The translations under genes were made by a program, and so were the position numbers. Positions 1 through 6,531 of a stretch of DNA of 10,775 nucleotides are shown piece by piece. The stretch is from assembly GCA_022564695.1 (NCBI GenBank), contig JADFKX010000058.1, forward strand, positions 1 through 10,775, given 5' to 3'. The notes under the pieces were generated by a model. That model was not told the origin of the DNA. It was given only the letters and a program-made list of their open reading frames with translations, and ran no database searches. Origin of the DNA: Chloroflexota bacterium. Its GTDB lineage: Bacteria > Chloroflexota > Dehalococcoidia > SM23-28-2 > RBG-16-64-32. Within the stretch, counting starts at the first letter, position 1. Every line of letters starts with the position of its first letter.

Positions 1-1
1 A

Positions 2-484
2 GACCTGCGATTGGACCGGGTCTTCCGCATCTTTCGCGTCACCCGCCGCCCCTTCGTGGACGTCCGCCAGCCGATGGATGACCTCACGGAGCTCGTCACC
101 ATCGAAGACGACGAGCCGTTCATCATCCAGCCCGGCACCTTCGTGCTCGGCTCCACCCTGGAGTCCGTCACCCTGCCCGACGACATCGTCGCCCGCGTGG
201 ACGGAAGGTCGTCGCTTGGGCGTCTCGGCCTGCTGGTGCACGCCACCGCCGGCTACATCGACCCCGGCTGGACAGGGAAGCTCACCCTGGAGCTGTCCAA
301 CCAGTCGCAGATGCCGATAGCGCTCTACTACGGGATGAAGGTCTCCCAGGTATCGTTCCTGCGTATGTCCACGCCGGTGGACCGGCCCTACGGCTCGGAG
401 GGCCTCGCCTCCAAGTACCAGGGACAGACCGGCCCCACCCCTTCGCGTATCTTCCAGGACTTCCGCGAAGGCGAAGGCCGTTAG
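2..484 (+). CDS. dcd: dCTP deaminase, probably the bifunctional dUMP-forming type (5'-truncated by window edge)
   Basis: Deaminates dCTP on the route to dUMP/dTTP in the cytoplasm; a trimeric enzyme of the dUTPase fold. The frame is open from base 2 and reads DLRLDRVFRIFR, which aligns with the conserved internal VDxRL...FRVF segment of the family. The TTG at 11 is therefore an internal Leu codon, and about 30-35 N-terminal residues lie off the left edge. The core signature is present: VDGRSSLGRLGLL, HATAGYIDPGW and LTLELSN, whose Glu (bases 290-292) corresponds to the catalytic base (E138 of the E. coli enzyme). The C-terminus has the usual SKYQGQTGPTPSR lid. The ATAGYIDPG motif and the tail resemble the Mycobacterium tuberculosis enzyme, which releases dUMP directly, more than the E. 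coli enzyme (TAHRIDPG). That subtype call is from memory of sequences. The stop overlaps the stop of the convergent gene. Confidence 0.93.
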   Translation, partial: DLRLDRVFRIFRVTRRPFVDVRQPMDDLTELVTIEDDEPFIIQPGTFVLGSTLESVTLPDDIVARVDGRSSLGRLGLLVHATAGYIDPGWTGKLTLELSNQSQMPIALYYGMKVSQVSFLRMSTPVDRPYGSEGLASKYQGQTGPTPSRIFQDFREGEGR

Positions 485-1077
485 CGCCGCGGCGGGCCGG
501 ACATCGCCGCCTGGTAGCCCTTCACCACTGGGTCGTCCACCCACGCCGTCAGCTCAGGGTCGGACGCCCGCTCCGGCAGCGCCTTCAACATGTCCGCCGT
601 GTGTATCGGGTCGTGCCGCGCCCACCCCAGCAGGAACACCTTCAACGGCAGGTCCGCCGGACTCCGCTTGGCGTCGCCCCGGAAGTGCATCACCTGCGCG
701 ATGTCTTCATCTGTGAGCCGTTCTAGCGTCTCGATCAGCGCTGCCCTGTTCCGCGACGCCTCCTCCAGTATGCGCTCCAGCGGCCATTGCCGCCGCTCCG
801 CCACCCGCGCGTCGTTGAAGGCGTCAAGGTCGAACGGGAGCCCCTCGACCGTGTGCGACGCCTCTTCCGGGTGTCCCCCAGCCGCCGCCTCGAACGAGCG
901 GGCCATCTCCGGGTCCAGCGTAGCCAGATGGCTGACGAAGTCCTTCACGATCCAGCTGCTCTCCGGCACGGGCCGTCCCAGCTCCTCATCGCTCAGCGTG
1001 TGGCAGAACCGCTCGAACTTCTCGCGGTGCTCTATGATCGACTGGATTACACGCTGCACGGTCTCACTTTTGGCCAT
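481..1077 (-). CDS. DinB / maleylpyruvate-isomerase-like four-helix protein
   Basis: 198 residues, all-helical by composition, with the DinB/MDMPI-N pattern: a His in the second helix (H50 in VKDFVSHLA) and an HxxxH pair in a late helix (H155 and H159 in GWARHDPIHTADML). In this fold the three His form a metal site. Some members are thiol-dependent isomerases or S-transferases (mycothiol, bacillithiol), but most are uncharacterised, so no substrate can be named. The start is the ATG at 1075-1077, preceded on this strand by a clear AGGAGG (1084-1089, 6-base spacing). The gene runs divergently from ribD with only 75 bases between start codons. It converges on dcd, with TTAG at 481-484 holding both stop codons. 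A second DinB-fold gene of different sequence lies at 4004-4513. Confidence 0.8.
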   Translation of the reverse strand: MAKSETVQRVIQSIIEHREKFERFCHTLSDEELGRPVPESSWIVKDFVSHLATLDPEMARSFEAAAGGHPEEASHTVEGLPFDLDAFNDARVAERRQWPLERILEEASRNRAALIETLERLTDEDIAQVMHFRGDAKRSPADLPLKVFLLGWARHDPIHTADMLKALPERASDPELTAWVDDPVVKGYQAAMSGPPRR

Positions 1078-1083
1078 CGCCTG

Positions 1084-1089
1084 CCTCCT
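1084..1089 (-). promoter_or_regulatory. Ribosome binding site of the minus-strand DinB-fold gene
   Basis: Reads AGGAGG on the minus strand, 6 bases before the ATG at 1075-1077. It fixes this start and contrasts with the SD-less ribD start on the opposite strand of the same 75-base spacer. Confidence 0.75.
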
Positions 1090-1134
1090 CTACCTGTATC
1101 CGGCCGCAATTCTAGCACGCCCGGCGCAACGCCG

Positions 1135-1143
1135 TGCGATAAT
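1135..1143 (+). promoter_or_regulatory. Extended -10 promoter element for ribD (leaderless start)
   Basis: TG-C-GATAAT matches an extended -10 element (TGnTATAAT, one mismatch in the hexamer). The hexamer ends 9 bases before the ribD ATG at 1153, so transcription would begin at or within about 3 bases of the start codon. No convincing -35 box and no Shine-Dalgarno are visible. The spacer is also too short for an FMN riboswitch. Confidence 0.55.
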
Positions 1144-1152
1144 ACCAGCGCC

Positions 1153-2286
1153 ATGCCTGCCCCGAGCGGAGCCGAAGGGACCAGCGACTTCATGCAGCGC
1201 GCCCTGGGGTTTGCCCGCAGTGCCCTGGGCACTACCTCCCCCAACCCCAGCGTCGGCGCGGTCATCGTCAAGGACGGCGAGATCGTCGGCGAGGGGTTCA
1301 CTCAGCCGCCCCCAGGCGACCACGCGGAGATCGTCGCCCTCAAGCAGGCGGGGGAGTCGGCCCGCGGCGCAGCGATGTACGTCACCCTGGAGCCCTGTAC
1401 TCACTTCGGCCGTACGCCGCCCTGTGTCGACGCGATAATCGAGGCCCGCATCGCCGAGGTGCACTACTCGTTGGCCGACCCCGACCCTCAGGTCGAGGGC
1501 GGCGGCGGTCGCAAGCTGGAGGCCGCCGGCATCGCCGTCCGCGTCGGTGAGGGCGAGGCCGAGGCGCGCCGCATTAACGAGGCGTTCATCAAGCACCGTA
1601 CGAAGGGGATGCCGTTCGTCATCGCCAAGTTCGCCGCCTCCCTGGACGGCCGTATCGCCGCCGCCTCCGGCGACTCTCGCTGGGTCTCCGGCCCCGAGGC
1701 TCGCGAGTGGGCCCACGATCTGCGAACCAAGATCGACGCCATCCTCGTTGGCTCCTCCACCGCCGTTGTGGACGACCCGTTGCTCACGGCGCGGCCGGGC
1801 GGCAAGGATGCGGAGCGTCAGCCTCTGCGGGTCGTCGTCGATAGCCGCGGCCGCACGCCGCCCATGGCCCGCGTCCTGGGCGGGCCGGCGCGGACGTTGA
1901 TCGCTACCCTGAAGGGCGCGCCGGAGCCCTGGCGCTCCTCCCTGCGCGCCGCCGGGGCGGAGGTTCTTGAGCTTCCCAGCGAAGGCGACCGCGTCGACCT
2001 CGCCGCTTTGCTGCGGGAGCTGGCCGGGCGCGACGTCCTCTCTGTGCTGGTGGAGGGCGGCGGCGTCATCCTGGGCTCCTTCTTCGATGCCGGGTTGGTG
2101 GACAAGCTGCATGCCATCATAGCGCCAATCGTCGTCGGCGCCGAGGACGCGCCCGCTGCCGTGGCCGGCCGCGGCGCTTACCGCATGGCGGACGCCCTGC
2201 GCCTACGCGACATAACCGTAGACCGCCTGGGAGAGGACCTGCTCGTGACCGGCTACCCGCAGTACCCCGCGCAGGCGCAGGAGTGA
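1153..2286 (+). CDS. ribD: Riboflavin biosynthesis protein RibD (bifunctional deaminase/reductase)
   Basis: Carries out the second and third steps of the riboflavin pathway: deamination of the diaminopyrimidine phosphate, then NADPH-dependent reduction of its ribosyl chain. 377 residues from the ATG at 1153, the usual family length. The N-terminal deaminase domain (about residues 13-145) has the zinc site: H57-A-E59, then EPC(82)THFGRTPPC(91). The reductase domain (about 152-368) begins FVIAKFAASLDGRIA, continues SRWVSGPEAREWAHDLR, and has LVEGGG near residue 300. The ATG at 1192 (MQRALGFARSALG) is an equally good family start giving 364 residues; 1153 is preferred because of the -10 element just before it. 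The open frame extends upstream to 787, but that part lies antisense to the DinB-fold gene and has no RibD similarity. A methyltransferase gene follows after 18 bases. Confidence 0.95.
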   Translation: MPAPSGAEGTSDFMQRALGFARSALGTTSPNPSVGAVIVKDGEIVGEGFTQPPPGDHAEIVALKQAGESARGAAMYVTLEPCTHFGRTPPCVDAIIEARIAEVHYSLADPDPQVEGGGGRKLEAAGIAVRVGEGEAEARRINEAFIKHRTKGMPFVIAKFAASLDGRIAAASGDSRWVSGPEAREWAHDLRTKIDAILVGSSTAVVDDPLLTARPGGKDAERQPLRVVVDSRGRTPPMARVLGGPARTLIATLKGAPEPWRSSLRAAGAEVLELPSEGDRVDLAALLRELAGRDVLSVLVEGGGVILGSFFDAGLVDKLHAIIAPIVVGAEDAPAAVAGRGAYRMADALRLRDITVDRLGEDLLVTGYPQYPAQAQE

Positions 2287-2304
2287 TGACCTCCGAGTGA
2301 CAGC

Positions 2305-3039
2305 ATGACCAACTTCGTTCGCATCTACGCCAAGCAGGAGCACCTCACCCCCGGTGGCGGCGAGACGGTCGAGCTCATCGCCGAGACGGTCAACCCCCAG
2401 GAATCGACGCTTCTGCTCGATGTCGCCGCCGGTAAGGGTGAGGCCGCCTGCATCCTCGCCGGACGCTTCGCCTGCCGCGTCCTCTCTATCGACATCTACG
2501 ACCCGTTCATCCACTATGCCGCTGCCAAGGCCTGGCACTGGAACCTCCGCGATCTGGTTACCGTCCTCCGCGCCGACGGCAAGCGTGTCCCCGTGCGGGA
2601 CGCGGTCTGTGACGCCGCCTATTGCATTGGCGCCCCCTCCATCGTCGGCCTGGAGCCCTGCCTCGCTGAGCTGGCCCGCGTCGTCAAGCCCGGCGGCCAC
2701 GTCATCGTCTCCGATGTCGTCTGGCGCGAGAAGCCTGACGGCCCTCTGGGCCCCGAATGGGGTTGGGTTGCCGAGGTCAGCCCCCGCCTCAGTCGAGACG
2801 AGTACGCCTCCCTCCTGGCGGCGCAGGGGCTCGCCGTTTCGGACGTGCACACCCATGACCGCTCCGCCTGGGACCACTACCACGAGCATATGCGCAAGGT
2901 TGCCGACGAGGCCCGCGCCTCCAGCGACCCCGAGGACAGCGCCCTCGTTGAGGAGATCGAGCGGCAGATCGCCCTGGAGCGCCGCGCCGCCGACGCGTTC
3001 CTGGACTACGCGACCTTCCTCGCCCGCAAGCCCGACTAG
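2305..3039 (+). CDS. SAM-dependent class I methyltransferase
   Basis: 244 residues with a Rossmann-type Methyltransf_11-like core. Motif I is LLDVAAGKGEAA (residues 37-48). An acidic residue follows the second strand (D63 in SIDIYDP). A post-I aspartate occurs in RADGKRVPV, and ELARVVKPGGHVIVSDVVW (about 122-140) matches the usual motif III/IV region. The Ala in place of the first motif I Gly (DVAAGKG) is common in this superfamily. The C-terminal third is helical and charged, with no recognised substrate domain, so the methyl acceptor is unknown. It starts 18 bases after ribD with only a weak GAG-type ribosome site and is probably co-transcribed with it. It is not a known riboflavin step, so its place in the cluster is either incidental or unexplained. 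Confidence 0.8.
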   Translation: MTNFVRIYAKQEHLTPGGGETVELIAETVNPQESTLLLDVAAGKGEAACILAGRFACRVLSIDIYDPFIHYAAAKAWHWNLRDLVTVLRADGKRVPVRDAVCDAAYCIGAPSIVGLEPCLAELARVVKPGGHVIVSDVVWREKPDGPLGPEWGWVAEVSPRLSRDEYASLLAAQGLAVSDVHTHDRSAWDHYHEHMRKVADEARASSDPEDSALVEEIERQIALERRAADAFLDYATFLARKPD

Positions 3040-3051
3040 CGTTTCTCTGTC

Positions 3052-3080
3052 TAGACCGGCGTGCGGGCGCCTGTTAGAGT
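3052..3080 (+). promoter_or_regulatory. Promoter before the HLD-I dehalogenase gene
   Basis: TAGACC (3052-3057, 4 of 6 matches to TTGACA), a 17-base spacer, then TAGAGT (3075-3080) preceded by TG plus one base as an extended -10. The hexamer ends 10 bases before the TTG at 3091, so the transcript would be leaderless or nearly so, as proposed for ribD and ribE. Confidence 0.5.
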
Positions 3081-3090
3081 AGGCAACGCC

Positions 3091-3999
3091 TTGGACGCCC
3101 TACGCACCCCTGACGAACGCTTCGCCGATCTACACGGCTTCCCCTTTCAGCCCCACTACGTAGAGGTCCCCTCAGGCGACGGTGGCACTCTGCGTGTTCA
3201 CTACCTGGATGAAGGCCCCCCGGACGCCGCCCCCGTCCTCCTCATGCACGGCGAGCCCTCCTGGGCGTACCTCTATCGCAAGATGATTCCCGTCCTCGTC
3301 GACGCCGGCCACCGCGCCGTCGTCCCCGACCTCGTCGGCTTCGGCCGCTCCGACAAGCCGGCCCGGCGTGAGGACTACACCTACCAGCGCCACGTCGATT
3401 GGATGCGCGCCTTCCTCGAGACACTCGACCTGCGCGACACTACGCTGTTCTGCCAGGACTGGGGCGGCCTAATCGGCCTCCGGCTCGCGGCTGAGCACCC
3501 GGACCGCTTCGCCCGCATCGTCGCCGCCAACACCGGCCTCCCCACCGGCGATCAGACTCCCAACGAGGCGTTCCTCCGCTGGCAGCGCTACTCTCAGGAG
3601 ACGCCGGAGTTCCACATCGGCGGTATCGTCAACGGCGGCTGCGCTACCGATCTGCCGTCCGAGGTCATCGCCGCCTACGACGCCCCCTTCCCCGACGATA
3701 GCTACAAGGCCGGTGCGCGCGTTTTCCCCGCCCTTGTGCCCACAGCCCCCGACGACCCGGCCGCTGAGCCCAACCGCAAGGCCTGGGAAGCCCTCCGCAG
3801 CTGGGAGAAGCCGCTCCTCACCGCCTTCAGCGACTCAGACCCCGTCACCCGCGGCGGCGATCGTGCTTTACAAAAACTCGTACCCGGCGCCGCTGGCCAG
3901 CCTCACACCACCATCACCGGCGCCGGCCACTTCCTCCAGGAGGACAAGGGCCCGGAGCTGGCCGCCGTCGTCGTAGACTTCATCGCCCGCAGCCGGTAG
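3091..3999 (+). CDS. Haloalkane dehalogenase, HLD-I subfamily
   Basis: Alpha/beta-hydrolase predicted to cleave carbon-halogen bonds hydrolytically. From the TTG at 3091 the protein is 302 residues and begins DALRTPDERF, closely matching known family N-termini (for example NAIRTPDQRF of Xanthobacter DhlA). A GTG at 3061 would add ten residues unlike the family. Catalytic features (TTG numbering): HGEPSW with E55; nucleophile D123 and halide-binding W124 in CQDWGG; a cap-domain Trp, W164 in FLRWQRYSQ, the second halide ligand typical of HLD-I; acid Asp in FSDSDP (D250), after strand 7 as in HLD-I; and H280 in AGHFLQE. Overall it looks most like the mycobacterial DhmA/Rv2296 group, from memory. 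Natural substrates of that group are largely unknown. Its stop is 4 bases before the next gene, so the two are probably translationally coupled. Confidence 0.88.
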   Translation: MDALRTPDERFADLHGFPFQPHYVEVPSGDGGTLRVHYLDEGPPDAAPVLLMHGEPSWAYLYRKMIPVLVDAGHRAVVPDLVGFGRSDKPARREDYTYQRHVDWMRAFLETLDLRDTTLFCQDWGGLIGLRLAAEHPDRFARIVAANTGLPTGDQTPNEAFLRWQRYSQETPEFHIGGIVNGGCATDLPSEVIAAYDAPFPDDSYKAGARVFPALVPTAPDDPAAEPNRKAWEALRSWEKPLLTAFSDSDPVTRGGDRALQKLVPGAAGQPHTTITGAGHFLQEDKGPELAAVVVDFIARSR

Positions 4000-4003
4000 G
4001 CCT

Positions 4004-4513
4004 GTGGCCGAAAGCAAGCTCGTCGGGCTCCTGTTCGAGGCGTGGAAGGACATGGATCGCGTCCTCGCCGGCCTGGATCCCGCTGAGGCGGTCCGGCCCC
4101 TGGACAGAGGTAGCTCCGCCGCCTGGACCGCCGCCCACGTTGCCAATCAGGTCGACGCCTGGATCAACATTAGGTTCCAGCGGTTGACCCCGCACAAGCT
4201 GATCAGTCAGACGCGCTTCCGCGCCGGCGGCAGCGGTGTCGCCGATGACTGGCAGGCGATCGAAGCGGGTGTCCAGAAGGTCAGGGACGCCGCCCGTAAG
4301 TATCTTGAGGGGCTGAACGAGAGCGATCTCGACCTCGTAATCCCCTATGACGGCTCCTTCACCCAGCTTCGTGAGGTCGGCCTTGGCCTGCGCCACGCCC
4401 TCCTGCGCATCTGCGCCCACCACTACTTCCACATCGGCGAGATCGCGACCAAGCGCAGCCGTCTCGGTCAGCAGGTTGGGGACTATCCCGGGTCTCTGGA
4501 GGATTGCGTCTAG
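4004..4513 (+). CDS. DinB-fold protein (putative metal-dependent enzyme)
   Basis: 169 residues from a GTG start 4 bases after the dehalogenase stop, so translation is probably coupled to that gene. The DinB_2-like signature is present: H45 in AAHVANQVDAWIN and HxxxH in CAHHYFHIGEI (H139 and H143), the three expected metal ligands on a four-helix bundle. The function is unknown. The pairing with a dehalogenase invites the idea of a thiol-transferase or detoxification role, but the sequence does not prove it. It is clearly different from the DinB-fold protein at 481-1077: shorter, with other loops. No Shine-Dalgarno is visible. Confidence 0.78.
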   Translation: MAESKLVGLLFEAWKDMDRVLAGLDPAEAVRPLDRGSSAAWTAAHVANQVDAWINIRFQRLTPHKLISQTRFRAGGSGVADDWQAIEAGVQKVRDAARKYLEGLNESDLDLVIPYDGSFTQLREVGLGLRHALLRICAHHYFHIGEIATKRSRLGQQVGDYPGSLEDCV

Positions 4514-4529
4514 CTTCAGCCTCCGTTCC

Positions 4530-4561
4530 TTGTCCCCTGTCACTGCTTCCTGTACTCTAAT
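4530..4561 (+). promoter_or_regulatory. Promoter before ribE (leaderless start)
   Basis: TTGTCC (4530-4535) is 17 bases from TACTCT (4553-4558); an alternative -10 is TCTAAT (4556-4561) with 20-base spacing. Either would place the transcription start within a few bases of the ATG at 4568. There is no Shine-Dalgarno in the spacer, supporting leaderless translation. Confidence 0.45.
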
Positions 4562-4567
4562 CCCGCC

Positions 4568-5152
4568 ATGTTCACCGGTATCATCGAAGAGATTGGCACC
4601 GTCCGTGAGGCTGACGAGGGCAATCTCGTCATCGCCTGCAAGGAGGTCCTCTCCGGCACCAACTTGGGAGACTCCATCGCCATCAACGGCGTTGACCTCA
4701 CCGTCGCGCGTATGGACGAGGAGTCGCTCCACTTCAACTGCATGCCGGAGACCTACCGCCGTTCCAACCTGGGCCAGCTTCGCCCCGGCGATGCCGTGAA
4801 CCTTGAGCGCTCCCTCACCCTATCCGATCGCCTGTCCGGGCACCTCGTCCGCGGCGTGACGGAGGCCACCGGCACCCTCCTCTCCCTCACGCCGGAGGGG
4901 GAAGCCGTGATCGCCCGCTATCAGGCGCCGCCGGACATCCTCCGCCACTGCATCGTCAAGGGTCCAATCGCCGTGGACGGCGCCAGCCTCACCGTCATCG
5001 CCAAGGATGAGACCTCCTTCAGCATCTCGCTGGTGCAATACACGCAGGAGCATACCAACCTAACTCGTAAGAAACCTGGCGATAGTGTAAACTTGGAGAG
5101 CGATATAATCGCCCGCTACGTCGGGCAGATGCTCTCTGATAGGGCACGCTAG
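4568..5152 (+). CDS. ribE: Riboflavin synthase, alpha-chain type
   Basis: Catalyses dismutation of two 6,7-dimethyl-8-ribityllumazines to riboflavin and the pyrimidine. 194 residues made of two lumazine-binding beta-barrel repeats. The first (about 1-90) starts with the invariant MFTGIIEEIG and contains MPETYRRSNLG and GDAVNLERSL. The second (about 91-190) contains IVKGPIAVDGASLTV and NLESDIIARYV. Unusual residues lie in and after the first barrel. The usual NGVCLTV reads NGVDLTV (Asp43 at the place of E. coli Cys48). The usual GHLxSGHxxGT reads GHLVRGVTEAT (Arg95 and Val97 at the places of Ser100 and His102). These positions lie near the ligand site in other riboflavin synthases. It is still the only candidate for this step in an otherwise complete set, so it is probably functional. 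ribBA follows after 66 bases. Confidence 0.92.
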   Translation: MFTGIIEEIGTVREADEGNLVIACKEVLSGTNLGDSIAINGVDLTVARMDEESLHFNCMPETYRRSNLGQLRPGDAVNLERSLTLSDRLSGHLVRGVTEATGTLLSLTPEGEAVIARYQAPPDILRHCIVKGPIAVDGASLTVIAKDETSFSISLVQYTQEHTNLTRKKPGDSVNLESDIIARYVGQMLSDRAR

Positions 5153-5192
5153 CGGGCGCAGCTAGAGCACGGGTACCCCGGGTATCTGGGGC

Positions 5193-5212
5193 CCCGATCT
5201 CTCGGGAGGAGG
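5193..5212 (+). promoter_or_regulatory. Ribosome binding site of ribBA with adjacent hairpin
   Basis: AGGAGG (5207-5212) lies 6 bases before the TTG at 5219 and decides that start. Directly upstream, CCCGA (5193-5197) can pair with TCGGG (5202-5206) around a TCTC loop, so a 5-bp stem abuts the ribosome site. Whether it modulates translation is unknown; the stem is short and could be chance in GC-rich DNA. Confidence 0.55.
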
Positions 5213-5218
5213 TCCGCC

Positions 5219-6481
5219 TTGATAGAGTCCATAGATGAACATCGCCGCGCCAAGCGGCGCAGCGGCTCTCCGTTGGCTACCGTAGACGAGGCCATTGACG
5301 ATTTCCGCCGCGGTGGCTTCGTCATCATCGTCGACGATGAGGGGCGCGAGAACGAGGGCGATCTCATTATCGCCGCTCAGTTCGTTACGGCGGAGACAAT
5401 CAGCTTCATGCTTAAGTACACCACGGGTATCATCTGCGTACCCATGACCGGCGAGCGCCTGGACGACCTGCATATCCCCATGATGGTGGGCAACCAGCAA
5501 AACCAGGCCCAGTTCGGCACCGCCTTCACCGTCTCCGTGGATGCCCATGACGACATAACGACCGGCGTATCCGCCGCCGACCGGGCGAAGACTATCCGCG
5601 TCCTGGCGGACCCCGCTTCTGCGTCCCAGGATCTGGTCATGCCGGGACACATCTACCCTCTGCGGGTGCGCGATGGCGGTGTTCTCGTTCGCGCCGGCCA
5701 CACTGAGGCCAGCGTTGACCTCTGCCGCATGGCTGGCCTCCGGCCCGCGGCTGCCCTCTGCGAGGTGATGCGCTCCGACGGCACCATGGCTCGCCTGCCG
5801 GACCTCAAACGCTTCGCTAAGCGTCACAACATCAAGATCATCACCATCTCTCAGCTCATCCGCCACCGTGTTCAAGGCGAACGGCTGGTTGATCGCGTCG
5901 CTGAGACCGCCGTCCCCACGCGCTACGGCGAGTTTCGCCTCTTCGCCTATCGCTCAGACATTGACCCCGACGAGCACGCCGCCTTCGTCTTCGGTGACAT
6001 CAGCGGACCGGAACCAGTGCTCGTGCGTGTCCACTCCCAATGCATCACCGGCGATGTCTTCCACTCCCTGCGCTGCGACTGCGGCGATCAGGTCGAGCTC
6101 GCTATGGAGCGCATCGCTGAAGAGGGGCGCGGCGTCCTCGTCTACATGCGTCAGGAGGGGCGTGGAATCGGCCTCTGCAACAAGATCCGCGCCTACGCCC
6201 TCCAGGAGACCCAGGGCTACGACACCGTTGAGGCCAACGAGGCCTTGGGCTTCCCAGCCGACCGCAGGGACTACGGTATCGGCATGCAGATACTCCTGGA
6301 CCTCGGCCTTAAGGAGATTCGTCTCCTCACCAATAACCCCGATAAGCGCGCCGGCCTGGAGGGCTACGGCCTCAAGGTGGTGGAGCGCGTCCCCATCATG
6401 GCTGCGCCCAACCCCCATAACTGGCGTTACCTGGAGACCAAGCGCGACAAGCTGGGTCACTTCATCGATATGCCCGGCTAA
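5219..6481 (+). CDS. ribBA: Bifunctional DHBP synthase / GTP cyclohydrolase II
   Basis: Supplies both riboflavin precursors: 3,4-dihydroxy-2-butanone 4-phosphate from ribulose 5-phosphate (RibB half) and the first pyrimidine from GTP (RibA half). 420 residues, full length. The RibB domain (about 20-215) shows the acidic loop VDDEGRENEGDL (38-49), TGVSAADRAKTI (115-126), and GHIYPLR followed by RAGHTEASVDL. The RibA domain (about 222-418) has the zinc triad C275, C286 and C288 in HSQCITGDVFHSLRCDCG, then YMRQEGRGIGL, DYGIGMQIL and TNNPDKRAGL. The common HSEC is HSQC here, a minor deviation. The TTG start is supported by a strong Shine-Dalgarno. This is the only rib gene here with a clear SD. 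ribH follows after 50 bases. Confidence 0.95.
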   Translation: MIESIDEHRRAKRRSGSPLATVDEAIDDFRRGGFVIIVDDEGRENEGDLIIAAQFVTAETISFMLKYTTGIICVPMTGERLDDLHIPMMVGNQQNQAQFGTAFTVSVDAHDDITTGVSAADRAKTIRVLADPASASQDLVMPGHIYPLRVRDGGVLVRAGHTEASVDLCRMAGLRPAAALCEVMRSDGTMARLPDLKRFAKRHNIKIITISQLIRHRVQGERLVDRVAETAVPTRYGEFRLFAYRSDIDPDEHAAFVFGDISGPEPVLVRVHSQCITGDVFHSLRCDCGDQVELAMERIAEEGRGVLVYMRQEGRGIGLCNKIRAYALQETQGYDTVEANEALGFPADRRDYGIGMQILLDLGLKEIRLLTNNPDKRAGLEGYGLKVVERVPIMAAPNPHNWRYLETKRDKLGHFIDMPG

Positions 6482-6490
6482 GGCGCCGGT

Positions 6491-6496
6491 TAGAAT
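6491..6496 (+). promoter_or_regulatory. Possible -10 element before ribH
   Basis: TAGAAT matches TATAAT at 5 of 6 positions, with no good -35 at the right distance. The following bases share the run AATACCAG(G/C)GCCAT with the ribD start region, but here the final codon is ATC rather than ATG and the true ribH frame starts about 26 bases further on. It is either a weak promoter or a fortuitous match. Confidence 0.3.
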
Positions 6497-6531
6497 ACCA
6501 GGGCCATCTCATCATCCATCTGAATAAATCT

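Noticed and set aside
787..1152. Upstream in-frame extension of ribD
   Set aside because: It lies wholly antisense to the DinB-fold gene apart from the short spacer and has no RibD similarity; a -10 element precedes the ATG at 1153.
1078..1152. FMN riboswitch before ribD
   Set aside because: The spacer is only 75 bases and lacks the conserved six-helix sequence blocks; the ribE, ribBA and ribH spacers (54, 66 and 50 bases) are too short as well.
1090..2112. Long minus-strand open frame (340 codons) opposite ribD
   Set aside because: It is antisense to a fully recognised RibD, its translation is low-complexity (Ala/Gly/Asp/Arg-rich) with no family motif, and such frames are expected in GC-rich DNA.
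2203..2889. Minus-strand open frame opposite ribD's end and the methyltransferase
   Set aside because: Shadow of the coding strand with no recognisable domain and no ribosome site.
3052..3057. TAGACC before the HLD-I gene as a third TetR operator
   Set aside because: There is no GGTC half-site at the 4-base spacing (TAGACCGGCGTGCG), so it is better read as a weak -35 box.
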